Origin: Chloroflexi bacterium TSY | Lineage (GTDB): Bacteria > Chloroflexota > Anaerolineae > Caldilineales > Caldilineaceae | DNA length: 64,000 nt | Assembly (NCBI GenBank): GCA_019217005.1 | Contig: JAHBNG010000045.1 | Span: 36,886 to 100,885 of the forward strand | Direction of reading: 5' to 3' | Shown: positions 35,487-44,386 of the stretch, piece after piece | How the letters are laid out: each line of letters begins with the position of its first letter | Position numbering within the stretch: position 1 is the first letter of the stretch | Program-made: the position numbers and the translations under genes | The notes under the pieces: model-generated | Told to the model about the DNA's origin: nothing | The model's input: the letters and a program-made list of their open reading frames with translations, nothing else | Databases searched by the model: none

Positions 35487-36626
35487 ATGCCTACCCTAAA
35501 TCCCAAAGACATTTATAGCCAACTCGGAATCAAACCAATTATCAACGCATCTGGCAACCAGACGCTGCTGGGCGGTTCAACTCTCTCACCCGGTGTGCAG
35601 GCCGCAATGGAGGCCGCCAACGCGGTCTACGCACCAATGGAAGAGGTGTTGGAAAAATCGGGCGCAGCCATTGCCAAAATGATGGGCGCTGAGGGTGGAT
35701 ATGTAACTTCAGGTTGTTATGCTGCGCTTGTCCTAAGCGTTGCAAGCGTCATGGCGGGCGACGATCCCGACAAGATTATGCAACTGCCCGACACGTCCGG
35801 TATGAAGAACGAATTTCTGCTACAGAAAAAGACTCGCTATCACTATGATCGCTGTATTTCTGCGGCGGGTGGCAAACTGATTGAGATGGGCGATGAAACT
35901 GGAACAACAGCCGAACAGTTGGAGGCAGCGATAAACTCCCAGACAGCCGGAATTCTCTTCTTTGCGGCGGGAGAGAAGATTCCCGACACCTTACCCCTCA
36001 AGACAGTGATTTCGATTGCCCAAAAGCACAATCTTGCCGTGATTGTGGACGCCGCCGCCGAAATCTATCCTCTGGAACGCATGACCAATTTAGTCAACAG
36101 TGGAGCCGACTTGCTCTGCTTTGGGGCCAAGTATCTCGGTTCAGCTAATTCAGCTGGCATTCTATGCGGCAAAAAAGATAGAGTCCATGCCGCCACGCTT
36201 CACAACTTTATCAGCTATGAAACCAAGCTCAATCGCAGTATGGCGCGCGGTTACAAGATTGACCGCCAAGAGGTAGTTGCCACGGTGGTTGCCTTGGATG
36301 AATGGCTCACCATGGATCACGAAGAGCGGCTTCAAGAACAAGCTGAGCGCATTCAGACCATTTCTGGGGTGTTGGCTGGCGTGCCCCACATTACGGCCGA
36401 AAATGCCTATCCTGATGAAGGGGGAGCCTGGATGCGTCTGCGCGTTAAAGTGGATACAGATGCTCTCGGCAAGACCCCTGATGAAGTCGTCGCCAATTTG
36501 AGGGCTGGCGATCCGTCCATCTGGACCCGAGCGGATGGCGACAAGCTCTTCATTGGTGTACATACTCTGCGTGAAGGCGAAGTCGAGATTGTCGCCGATC
36601 GACTCAAGCAGGAGCTGTCTGTATGA
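35487..36626 (+). CDS. SelA-like PLP-dependent enzyme (fold type I)
   Basis: 379 residues. IKPIINASGNQTLLGGSTLSP and EKSGAAIAKMMGAEGGYVTSGCYAAL are typical of the SelA-like group that also includes D-glucosaminate-6-phosphate ammonia-lyase. The PLP lysine is in LLCFGAKYLGSANSAGILCG. AGGAG lies upstream of the ATG. Overlaps the next gene by 4 bp, so the two act together. It is not selenocysteine synthase: no selenoprotein machinery is visible. A lyase or epimerase acting on an amino acid or amino sugar acid is the best guess. Confidence 0.8.
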   Translation: MPTLNPKDIYSQLGIKPIINASGNQTLLGGSTLSPGVQAAMEAANAVYAPMEEVLEKSGAAIAKMMGAEGGYVTSGCYAALVLSVASVMAGDDPDKIMQLPDTSGMKNEFLLQKKTRYHYDRCISAAGGKLIEMGDETGTTAEQLEAAINSQTAGILFFAAGEKIPDTLPLKTVISIAQKHNLAVIVDAAAEIYPLERMTNLVNSGADLLCFGAKYLGSANSAGILCGKKDRVHAATLHNFISYETKLNRSMARGYKIDRQEVVATVVALDEWLTMDHEERLQEQAERIQTISGVLAGVPHITAENAYPDEGGAWMRLRVKVDTDALGKTPDEVVANLRAGDPSIWTRADGDKLFIGVHTLREGEVEIVADRLKQELSV

Positions 36627-37726
36627 GTCGACTCACGATTTTGGGCGGTGGCAATACAGCTTTCGCCGTTGCAGCCAATCTGGCTTTACGCGGGATGGAG
36701 ATCACAATTTGTGAGCATCCTGACTTTGCCTGGACGCTCGAGCCGATCGTTGACAATCAGACCATCATGCTAGAAGGGGTTGCCGAGACAGGACTGGCAT
36801 CACTTGCCAAGCTGACGACAGATCCACAAGTGGGATTGCAGAACGATCTGCTTTTGCTCATTGTCCCGGCTTATGCCCACAAACCCTTTGCCGAATTCTG
36901 CGCACCTTATCTGCGCGATGGCCATATCGTTGTGATCACACCAGGTACATTGGGTTCGTTAGAGTTTGCGCGGATTGTACGAGAGGCAGGCAATCAAAGT
37001 GATATTGTCTTTGCCGAGACCGATACAGCACCCTATGTCTGTCGCAAATCATCTCCCGATTCAGCCATCATTTGGGGTGTAGTCAGCGCGCTGGGGTTAG
37101 GCGCCTACCCAGCGACCCGAACAGAGGAGGTCGCAGATGCACTGGCTGAGATATTCACGATAGACGGCCGTAATGATAGTAGAACAGCCATTGCTCCCTA
37201 TCCCAATGTGATTGCGTGTGGTCTGTCGGCCATGAATCCAGTCGTCCATCCGCCGGGCGTCTTGATGAATGCGGGACGTGTGGAGCATTCACGAGGTGAG
37301 TTCTATTTCTACGATGAGGGCGTGACGCCCACGGTGGTCGATGTTATCTATGCCTTAGACGCGGAACGTCGTGCTGTTGGCAAGGCGTTGGGGTTGGATT
37401 TGACACCAGTCGATGAAGCGTTTCACGCAGCCGGATTTGGTCCCAAGGGTGATCTCTGGGCCACGATCAACGGTAGTCGAATGTTGACACAACTGCGCGC
37501 ACCCGGAATGATCGACACACGTTGGCTCACGGAAGATGTTCCCTATGGCGTTGCGGCGTGGAGTCTCTTGGGCGATCAACTCGGTGTGCAAACACCTCTC
37601 ATGCGTTCGCTGGTGACGCTCGCCAACGCCGCGCTCAAGCGCGATTTTTGGGCGAGTGCCCGATCACCAGAAAAATTGGGGATCGAACAACTGAATAAAA
37701 CATCATTATTGCAATATGTGGCATAG
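36623..37726 (+). CDS. NAD/NADP octopine/nopaline dehydrogenase family protein
   Basis: 367 residues. N-terminal Rossmann fold with LTILGGGNTAFAVAANLALRG, then LIVPAYAHKPFAEFCAPYL. C-terminal opine-dehydrogenase helical domain with the catalytic His in MNPVVHPPGVLMNAG. Members reductively condense or oxidatively split N-(1-carboxyalkyl) amino acids (opines). Start overlaps the SelA-like stop (ATGA), a translationally coupled pair that suggests opine or modified amino-acid catabolism. Confidence 0.85.
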   Translation: MSRLTILGGGNTAFAVAANLALRGMEITICEHPDFAWTLEPIVDNQTIMLEGVAETGLASLAKLTTDPQVGLQNDLLLLIVPAYAHKPFAEFCAPYLRDGHIVVITPGTLGSLEFARIVREAGNQSDIVFAETDTAPYVCRKSSPDSAIIWGVVSALGLGAYPATRTEEVADALAEIFTIDGRNDSRTAIAPYPNVIACGLSAMNPVVHPPGVLMNAGRVEHSRGEFYFYDEGVTPTVVDVIYALDAERRAVGKALGLDLTPVDEAFHAAGFGPKGDLWATINGSRMLTQLRAPGMIDTRWLTEDVPYGVAAWSLLGDQLGVQTPLMRSLVTLANAALKRDFWASARSPEKLGIEQLNKTSLLQYVA

Positions 37727-37737
37727 ATCGCTCTTTG

Positions 37738-37875
37738 GAAGGCGAGACTGGCTGGGATGTACATTATGCGCTTTTTAGCCGTCAAGGATTTAATCAAGCC
37801 CTAACTGCCTTGGCTGAGAGCGAACGTGAGATCCATCTATTCACCCCCGAATCCGTTCTCGCTTCTGGTAGCTGA
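37738..37875 (+). pseudogene. C-terminal fragment of a DUF234/AAA ATPase
   Basis: 46 codons, EGETGWDVHYALFSRQGFNQALTALAESEREIHLFTPESV, then stop. This resembles the end of archaeal/bacterial ATPases with a C-terminal DUF234 nuclease-like domain (YALFSRxGF). It has no start and sits in the gap between two genes, so it is a relic. Confidence 0.55.
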
Positions 37876-37899
37876 CATCTATACCAAAAGGAGGCAACT

Positions 37900-39168
37900 G
37901 TGTCAACCAAAGCCAAAATTACTGAAGTCGAACGCATCTTGCTCGTCGTCCCATTTGTCGAACGGGTGCAGCGCGAAATGGAGCGAGCGCGCATCCATCT
38001 CTGGTCTGAGGTAGAGGTGATTCGGGTCGTGACGGATTCAGGTGTCGTAGGTTATGGTGAGACGATTCAGAATTATACCTGGGGACGAGTTGATCTCCAT
38101 GAGCGGGTGATTGGTCGTTCTCCCTTTGAGTTGATGTGGGATGACAGCCTTGGGGCGGGCTTGCAAATGGCGCTCTTTGATGCGGCTGGTAAGCTTGCGG
38201 GCGTTCCGGTCTATCGGCTGCTGGGCCATCCATGCCGAGACACATGTCCGATCTCTTTTTGGGATCATGACATGTCGCCGGAAAAATATGAGCAGGAAGC
38301 CAAGGTTGCAGTGGAATTGGGCTATACGTCGCTCAAGATCAAAACACGTCCTTGGTTTGATGTCTATGAAACGATTCAGCGTATCAGTGCCGTCACACCT
38401 GACTGGTTCTGTATCGATGCCGACTGGAATGACTTTCTCATCAATGTCTCCAATGCAGTACCAGTGCTACAACAATTGGAACAGGAATATCCCAAACTGA
38501 AGATTTTTGAAGGGCCCATCCAAGCCAACGATATGCCAGGCAATCGGTTATTGCGATCGCAGATTCGGACTCCGATTGCGCACCATTACGGTGCGGTACC
38601 CGGACGAACGGCCATCGGTGAAGGCTACTGCGATGGCTTCGTGATCTCTGGAGGTGTCTCGCGCATTATGGCAGATGGATTGGCCGCAGCCATGGCCAAC
38701 ATGCCCTTTTTCTTGCAGATGGTCGGGACAGGTTTGACAACCACTATGGCCCTTCATTTGGGTGCCGTTCTAACACATGCCCAATGGCCCGCAATCACCT
38801 GTCATGAACTCTATCAGCATCCTTTGCTGACCGAACGTATTCATGTGGCGGGTGGGCACGCTCGAGTGCCAGATCATCCTGGGTTGGGCGTGACAGTTGA
38901 TGAGGCTGCGCTGGAGAAGTTTCGTGTGGAGCAAGCTGATCTCAAGCTACCGAAAAGGCTGGTGAAATATAGCCGCGCATGTGGCATCAACGTCTATTTC
39001 GCCGACGATTCGCACAACACATCTTCGGTATGGACCTATTTCAAAAATGGGAATCAGCCCGTTTATGAGCGAGGCGTGTCAACTGAACTACTTGATGATG
39101 ATGGGAGTTCTGGCTTTGCGGATCTGTATCAGCAAGCGAAAGTTGGGCCCGTGTTAAGCGAAAGCTGA
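37900..39168 (+). CDS. enolase-superfamily enzyme (mandelate racemase/MLE type)
   Basis: 422 residues from GTG at 37900, with a strong AAAGGAGG five bases upstream. The capping domain precedes a barrel with the acid/base motif YTSLKIKTRPWFD (KxK). Metal ligands are probable at CIDADWN (Asp) and KIFEGPI (Glu); the third position is less clear, near RTPIAHHYG. The large C-terminal part includes an extra tail past 380. Dehydration or racemisation of a sugar acid or related carboxylate is likely. Same strand and next to the opine-type pair. Confidence 0.8.
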   Translation: MSTKAKITEVERILLVVPFVERVQREMERARIHLWSEVEVIRVVTDSGVVGYGETIQNYTWGRVDLHERVIGRSPFELMWDDSLGAGLQMALFDAAGKLAGVPVYRLLGHPCRDTCPISFWDHDMSPEKYEQEAKVAVELGYTSLKIKTRPWFDVYETIQRISAVTPDWFCIDADWNDFLINVSNAVPVLQQLEQEYPKLKIFEGPIQANDMPGNRLLRSQIRTPIAHHYGAVPGRTAIGEGYCDGFVISGGVSRIMADGLAAAMANMPFFLQMVGTGLTTTMALHLGAVLTHAQWPAITCHELYQHPLLTERIHVAGGHARVPDHPGLGVTVDEAALEKFRVEQADLKLPKRLVKYSRACGINVYFADDSHNTSSVWTYFKNGNQPVYERGVSTELLDDDGSSGFADLYQQAKVGPVLSES

Positions 39169-39189
39169 GAACTCTTATTCCAATACGAA

Positions 39190-39214
39190 AGGGCCAGTCA
39201 TAATGACCGGCCCT
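39190..39214 (+). terminator. hairpin after the enolase-superfamily gene
   Basis: AGGGCC-AGTCA-TAA-TGAC-C-GGCCCT stem-loop, 22 bp after the stop codon, followed by a T-containing tail (GATTTGGTTGG). Probably a terminator, though the U tract is weak. Confidence 0.6.
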
Positions 39215-39712
39215 CCGATTTGGTTGGTTGACTCATCTGCACAGTCTAAAGATGAGCGGTTTTATGTTTGATTTTTCGAAGCCCGCTATGAAACGAGCTT
39301 TTTTTCTCGTCAATAAATCATCATTTGACGATTTATTGGTTTTATATGAAAACAGCCCTTTCGGAGGCTGGATAAAGATTAAGAACTCATTTCACAAATG
39401 GGAATAAGGTGCCGTTTGGTTCGGAGAGACATCATTGTCGCCCACGTTTGTCGTAAATGAGTCAGAGATAAAAAGAAGGCCATAAATTGGGTTTGATAAA
39501 GAATAATAATTTGAGTGGCCTTCTATACGTAACCTTGCTATCTATAAGCGAGTGTTGCGTTTAGATGCTAGTGTAGCGGGCGATCGTTAAATTATCATTA
39601 TACGGATCATAGAAAAGAGGGAAGGCTCATCTATGAAAAGTGTGCAAGTAAGCGATTAGACTGTCGAAATTTCAGAAGGTTGCACATTTTTGTCTGATGA
39701 GCGAAGGAGAAA
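39215..39712. other. intergenic with an AT-rich hairpin
   Basis: CAATAAATC (39311-39319) and GATTTATTG (39330-39338) form a 9-bp stem followed by GTTTTATATG, perhaps a second terminator. No gene is supported in this 500-bp gap. Confidence 0.45.
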
Positions 39713-41155
39713 TTGCATCCCGTGCGTATAGCATTTGGTGGTATCTCAATCGAAAACGGTTCATTCTCACCGCTGACCGTCACACTCACCGACTTTATGA
39801 TCATGCGAGGCAACGAGATGATGGGCTCTGACCGTTACCCCTTCCTGTCAGATTTCCAGGCGAATTCTAACGTTGAATTTCTGCCAACCCTCTTTGCTCA
39901 TACATGGCCGGGTGGCGAATTAGAACAATCAGCGTATCGAACATTGAAGGAAGAATTGTTAGAGCGACTGAGTATTTATAATGCTGTCGACGGGGTTTAT
40001 CTAGATCTGCATGGTGCGATGAAGATCGTTGGCATGGACGATGCTGAGGCAGATCTGGCGCGATCAATCCGCAACATCGTCGGACCGGATGCTCTCATCT
40101 CTGCGAGCATGGATCTACATGGCAATATCTCGCATGATTACGTTGAGCAGATCGACATGTTGACCGCTTATCGGACTGCACCCCATCACGACACGTTGGA
40201 GACGCGCCAGCGAGCGTGCAATTTGTTGGTTCATGCCTTGCAGATGCAACATCGACCCAAAATCGCGCTACACCCGATTCCCGTTCTGCTCTCTGGTGAA
40301 CAGACCCGCACAGATATGGAGCCTGGCAACGGCATCTGGTCCTCTCTTGAGCAGATCACTCAGGTACCAAGCATCATTGATGCCTCACTCTTTGTCGGTT
40401 TTGCGTGGGTTGACGAGCCACGCGCCCGTGCCGCCGCTGTCGTGACGGGTCTCGATCAAGATGTTGCAGTTCAAGAAGCGGCAAAGCTGGCACAAGCGTA
40501 TTGGGATGCACGCACGGAATTTCACTACGGCGTTGAGTCTGGGACCATCGATGAATGCATTGGCCTCGCACTCGCTGCGACTGAACCAACCATCTTTATC
40601 AGCGACAGTGGTGATAACCCCACTGCGGGTGCTGCAGGCGACATTCCACTTTTCGTGGAGCGACTTCTGGCGTACCCTGTATCCACCGCTCTGGTCGCTG
40701 CCATTCCCGACGCGGGCACGGTTGCACGGTGTAAGCGGGTGGGCATTGGAGCCAAAGTGAATGTAGAGTTAGGTGGTAAGCTAGATACAGTCAATGGCAC
40801 ACCACTCCCGATCGAAGGGCTCGTCGTGACAATTGAGGCAGGCGACTCCCACGTAGGCGATCAGGTGGTGCTTCGGATCAATCAGGAAAATATGACGATT
40901 GATGTAATTGTGACAGAGCAACGCAAGCCATTCACAACAGTCACAGATTTTGAGCAAGTAGGCATCCATCCACTCGATTATAAAATTGTGGTTGTAAAGC
41001 TGGGATATCTCTTTCCCGACCTGATCCGCGTGGCACCACGAGCCCTGATGGCGCTCAGCCCCGGTGCGTCTGATCTAAATCTGGCCCGCTTGCCTTATCA
41101 ACGAATTGAGCGACCGATGTATCCAATCGATCCGTCGGCAGAAGTAGCCGTTTAG
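39713..41155 (+). CDS. M81-family metallopeptidase (MlrC/microcystinase C-like)
   Basis: 480 residues. RIAFGGISIENGSFSP, GVYLDLHGAMKI, ASMDLHGNISHDY and YRTAPHHDTLETRQRA are the metal-binding motifs of the M81 N-terminal domain (His and Asp residues of DLHG, DLHGN and PHHD). ISDSGDNPTAGAAGDIP marks the MlrC C-terminal domain. The start is TTG (39713, three bases after AAGGAG) or GTG at 39722; neither spacing is ideal. Cleaves small peptides or amide bonds in secondary metabolites; the substrate here is unknown. Confidence 0.9.
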   Translation: MHPVRIAFGGISIENGSFSPLTVTLTDFMIMRGNEMMGSDRYPFLSDFQANSNVEFLPTLFAHTWPGGELEQSAYRTLKEELLERLSIYNAVDGVYLDLHGAMKIVGMDDAEADLARSIRNIVGPDALISASMDLHGNISHDYVEQIDMLTAYRTAPHHDTLETRQRACNLLVHALQMQHRPKIALHPIPVLLSGEQTRTDMEPGNGIWSSLEQITQVPSIIDASLFVGFAWVDEPRARAAAVVTGLDQDVAVQEAAKLAQAYWDARTEFHYGVESGTIDECIGLALAATEPTIFISDSGDNPTAGAAGDIPLFVERLLAYPVSTALVAAIPDAGTVARCKRVGIGAKVNVELGGKLDTVNGTPLPIEGLVVTIEAGDSHVGDQVVLRINQENMTIDVIVTEQRKPFTTVTDFEQVGIHPLDYKIVVVKLGYLFPDLIRVAPRALMALSPGASDLNLARLPYQRIERPMYPIDPSAEVAV

Positions 41156-41193
41156 GTTATTGCTCGTTGGCCATTGACCATTGATTTGGCTCT

Positions 41194-42588
41194 CTAACTG
41201 AGCCGTATCTCCTCTTGTTCGGCTATCAGACCTGCCGTCAAACCATTGACTTCCTCTACTTCTGTGGAAAGATTGGAACCGAGATGACGTGGACTCCCAA
41301 TTTGGGTGGGGCTTTTGTCGCGCCTTCGCTTGAGTTCGTTCAGCAACATGTAGGTGCGTCTGCCATTATCAGGCAGAGAGTAGCGCGCCCGCTCGGCTTT
41401 GCGAAGCCACCGTTCTGCTTCTGTGTAATGCTGCTTTTGCATCAGAATTGCGCCCAAATTGGCGGCAGCCAGTGCTGAGTTTGGGGTATGCTTCAACTGT
41501 TTACGCAAACGTGTTTCGCGAGCGTCGGCAAGTGAGCTCCCGCGCAGCACAACGCCCAGATCAAAGATCAGCTCGGGCAGCATTTCGGGTTTGTGGCGAC
41601 TGGCTCTGTGTCGGACAAGACAGCGGGTGCGCGGGATAATCATATCCAATTCACGCACGACGCGCATGTGCAACTCGACGCGCTCCGATTTTGTTTCGGG
41701 AAAGAGTTCGAGTGTGTCGCCGCCGTCCACAACGACGTTCAGCATTTCTTCTTCTTCGCCAGAGCCAATTGACTGGAGTAGAACAGGTTGTTCTGTTTGA
41801 TTGGTTACCTTGAGCGCTTCCCCCTCCATCCCTGCTGTCACCCAACCCGATTGCAGAGAACTTGCTGTGGTCAGCGCCAGGAGTTGACGCTGTGGAAACT
41901 GGACATCCAAGATTTCGATAAAGTCTGAAGAATAGTTTTTAAAGATCCCAACGTGCTCATGGATTTCATCACCCGTTTCTAAAACCTCGACGACAACTTT
42001 CTCACCGATGTAGCGTTCTAGCAGAGGATCATGATCGGTTCCCACACGCCCAATCACATTTACGCCCAAGCTCTTCAAATGGGTTTCACCTGAATCGGTG
42101 ATGTATCTTCCTGCCGGCTTGCGCAAACGACCAATGAGCAGGCCAAATACCTCGGACAGGGAACTAGAGGCTGTCGAAATAAAGTGACGCGTCTGCCGTA
42201 GAAGTCGACGCTGAAGTCCTGGCTGGAATGACAATTCCACATCTTTTTCGCGTTTCTCTCGGTTTTCTGGACTCAACTCATCCGCATAACGGAAAATGGC
42301 GCGAATGTCCTCATATTCATCAGCAAAGAGAATATAGCTCGACTCCACATGATTTTCATCCTGGATTGCATTTCGATAGAGCAATTCCAGTCCTGTCGAT
42401 TCTATCTCTAGAACTCCCCAAACATGTTTGCCGTCAGACCGTTCTAGCGTCACGTGGAAGCCATCAAACGACTTCAGGCATGTATCGCGACGGCTTGCCC
42501 GTAGATACCCCCCAAAGAGTGAGACGACAAAGATCAGACCGATTGTTGCGATTAATGATATGTCAAATAACTCTCCAAATAAACTCAT
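41194..42588 (-). CDS. membrane-anchored TPR protein of unknown function
   Basis: 464 residues from MSLFGELFDISLIATIG (42588, preferred because the membrane segment follows at once; an ATG 14 codons earlier is in frame). One N-terminal TM helix (LIATIGLIFVVSLFGGYL) and a large soluble region with beta-rich stretches (HVTLERSDGKHVWGVLEI, then EKVVVEVLETGDEIHEHVGIFKNY). Near the C-terminus a TPR-like helix pair (NSALAAANLGAILMQKQHYTEAERWLRKAERA). I do not recognise the family; probably a scaffold on the cytoplasmic face of the membrane. Confidence 0.6.
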   Translation of the reverse strand: MSLFGELFDISLIATIGLIFVVSLFGGYLRASRRDTCLKSFDGFHVTLERSDGKHVWGVLEIESTGLELLYRNAIQDENHVESSYILFADEYEDIRAIFRYADELSPENREKREKDVELSFQPGLQRRLLRQTRHFISTASSSLSEVFGLLIGRLRKPAGRYITDSGETHLKSLGVNVIGRVGTDHDPLLERYIGEKVVVEVLETGDEIHEHVGIFKNYSSDFIEILDVQFPQRQLLALTTASSLQSGWVTAGMEGEALKVTNQTEQPVLLQSIGSGEEEEMLNVVVDGGDTLELFPETKSERVELHMRVVRELDMIIPRTRCLVRHRASRHKPEMLPELIFDLGVVLRGSSLADARETRLRKQLKHTPNSALAAANLGAILMQKQHYTEAERWLRKAERARYSLPDNGRRTYMLLNELKRRRDKSPTQIGSPRHLGSNLSTEVEEVNGLTAGLIAEQEEIRLS

Positions 42589-42678
42589 ACTACTACTCCC
42601 AGAAAAGATGACAGGTTGACAGGTTGACAAGGTGAGAAAGCGAGGGAGTTTGTGAATTACCTTTGCCTAATTCAGCAT

Positions 42679-42771
42679 CAGTCGATCCAAATTATCGTGG
42701 AAGAGGTGTTCTCTAACGCCGGTTCCGCCCACCAGTCGCATTAGAGAATGCTCCCTCCTCGGATCGACTTT
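42679..42771. repeat. inverted repeat upstream of the TM/TPR gene
   Basis: AGTCGATCC near 42679 pairs with GGATCGACT near 42763, and inner arms TTCTCTAACGC and GCATTAGAGAA pair as well, giving a long imperfect cruciform of about 92 bp. Likely a degenerate miniature element. Confidence 0.5.
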
Positions 42772-42861
42772 GTATGCTAGTTTTGCGGTCACTGTTCGCG
42801 AATGCTGCGCCATACATGGTGATTCCACGGATATCAGACACATTTTGGATCGACTGAGTAT

Positions 42862-43293
42862 TTAAAAACCGCGCAGCTTTGTGGGTACGATGTTGATCGC
42901 AACGGAATAGACTTCCGCAAAGCGCTCTGCCGACATCTGGATTCTCACGAGACCTTCACGGTACTTTTCTACAAAAGGCTGGATCTCATTCGCTGGTGGT
43001 GCGTTCTGATCAATCGTTGCTTGGCCGGCGAAGACAACGATATCATTGCCGCGCGGTCCGCTATTAAAATGAAGTGCAACATTGGGCCGCCGTTCAATGT
43101 GGCGATTGCGAAATGCATCAAATTTCGAATAGATCAACATGCTCTCACCATCCCAATAAAACCAGACCGGATTGGGCTGGGGAATCCCCTGATTGCTGAT
43201 CGTTGTCAACCAAATAATCTCTTCGTCTTGCAATCTTTGTGCGACTCGCCGTCCAAAATCACTTGTGAAGTCTATCATGATCAAGTTCTCCAT
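42862..43293 (-). CDS. F420/FMN split-barrel oxidoreductase (TIGR03667-like)
   Basis: 143 residues. EEIIWLTTISNQGIPQPNPVWFYWDGESMLIYSKFDAFRNRHIERRPNVALHF is the split-barrel flavin/F420-binding fold of the TIGR03667 group (pyridoxamine-phosphate-oxidase superfamily). Either MENLI (43293) or M-I-D-F five codons in (GGAG nine bases upstream) could be the start. Probably reduces a small substrate with deazaflavin or flavin. Confidence 0.85.
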   Translation of the reverse strand: MENLIMIDFTSDFGRRVAQRLQDEEIIWLTTISNQGIPQPNPVWFYWDGESMLIYSKFDAFRNRHIERRPNVALHFNSGPRGNDIVVFAGQATIDQNAPPANEIQPFVEKYREGLVRIQMSAERFAEVYSVAINIVPTKLRGF

Positions 43294-43335
43294 TTTTATC
43301 CCATATCAGAACGTGTTTTAAAAGTGAGATCAGTG

Positions 43336-43420
43336 CCGGTTGAGTAGCCGAAGGCGTATCGAAACCAAACGGGTCGACCCACAAACGCTGGTTTCGATAC
43401 CGCTTTGCGACTCAACCGGC
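43336..43420. repeat. interspersed inverted repeat, copy 1
   Basis: GCCGGTTGAGTAGC and its imperfect complement, plus GTATCGAAACCA and TGGTTTCGATAC inside, make an 85-bp imperfect palindrome. A related, partly decayed copy is at 50659-50721. Confidence 0.6.
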
Positions 43421-43458
43421 GTTTGCTCGCCCTTTCGTCAAACTTTTAAAACACACTC

Positions 43459-44385
43459 TTAATCAAACGAATCGAACCAATAAGCCAAATATTTCCACTC
43501 TCCCCAATCATTATAGATGCTCATCATTTCTTGATCTGATACATTTTTGTCTGATGAACCGCGATCAGAAAAGTAATGGCGTGTCATGAAGGCCCGAAAC
43601 TCGCTATCAACGGCCAGCTCGTCGTAGCGTCCGAGGAGCATCATCAACGTGTGGGCTGCATAATCACCCACACCTTTGATCGACTTTAGTTCTTTCTTCA
43701 ACTCACTACTCGTCAGGTCAGCGATTTTCAAGGCTTCCAATTCGCGTCGTCCAGCGACAATTTCTTGCGCAAGCTGAATGACATAAGCATTACGGTAGCC
43801 CATGCGGATTTCGTTTTCGAAAATCGCCGGATCGGCATCGGCAACCTGTTCAGGTGTGGGAAAGGCTCGCAGTTGGGTTTTCCCGAACTCGTTGCCCTGC
43901 AGTGGAGCACCCAACTGCTGAACCAATCGCCGTATCATATTCTCAGTGTTGGCCCACGTTACATTCGTGGTCGCAATCGTCTTGACCACGTCTTCCCACA
44001 TGGTTGGTGACCGCAACAAGCGACCGCGGCCCGATTTGACGGTGGCCCAAATGCGATCGTCCAGTTGCGCTCGTTGGTAAAATTCCGATAGATCCTCATT
44101 CAGCTTGAGCATCCAGGTTGTTGCACGGCGGATTTCCTCTTTTTCCTTTGATGTTAGTGAGGTGTCAACCTTGGTATCGATCTCGATGACAACGGTATTA
44201 GCCAATTCCTCAGCTTTTTCTTTGGCCTTGATTTGTAGCAGAACGACTCGACCGTTCTGTAACCGTTCGATTCGTTGGAGAGTCTGTTCATCATTCAGCC
44301 ATTTGCAAGGAGAGAGGACGTACCATCCGTGATCTTGTACACTTCTCGTGAAGTTATATGGTTTGGGGGCAGTGAGGCTGATCAT
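43459..44385 (-). CDS. HhH-GPD DNA glycosylase (AlkA/OGG-like)
   Basis: 308 residues. N-terminal beta domain, then helical HhH-GPD fold with the hairpin ELKSIKGVGDYAAHTLMMLLGRYDELAVDSEFRAF. The Asp of AVDSE is the catalytic residue; the HhH has no Lys at the OGG1 position, so it is probably a monofunctional, AlkA-like glycosylase. Lies one base after the penicillin acylase stop, same strand, likely co-transcribed although functions are unrelated. Confidence 0.85.
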   Translation of the reverse strand: MISLTAPKPYNFTRSVQDHGWYVLSPCKWLNDEQTLQRIERLQNGRVVLLQIKAKEKAEELANTVVIEIDTKVDTSLTSKEKEEIRRATTWMLKLNEDLSEFYQRAQLDDRIWATVKSGRGRLLRSPTMWEDVVKTIATTNVTWANTENMIRRLVQQLGAPLQGNEFGKTQLRAFPTPEQVADADPAIFENEIRMGYRNAYVIQLAQEIVAGRRELEALKIADLTSSELKKELKSIKGVGDYAAHTLMMLLGRYDELAVDSEFRAFMTRHYFSDRGSSDKNVSDQEMMSIYNDWGEWKYLAYWFDSFD

Positions 44386-44386
44386 G

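Noticed and set aside
35487..36626. Selenocysteine synthase (selA)
   Set aside because: The SelA-like fold is present, but the overlapping partner is an opine-type dehydrogenase and no selB, selC or selD is seen; catabolic paralogues are the better fit.
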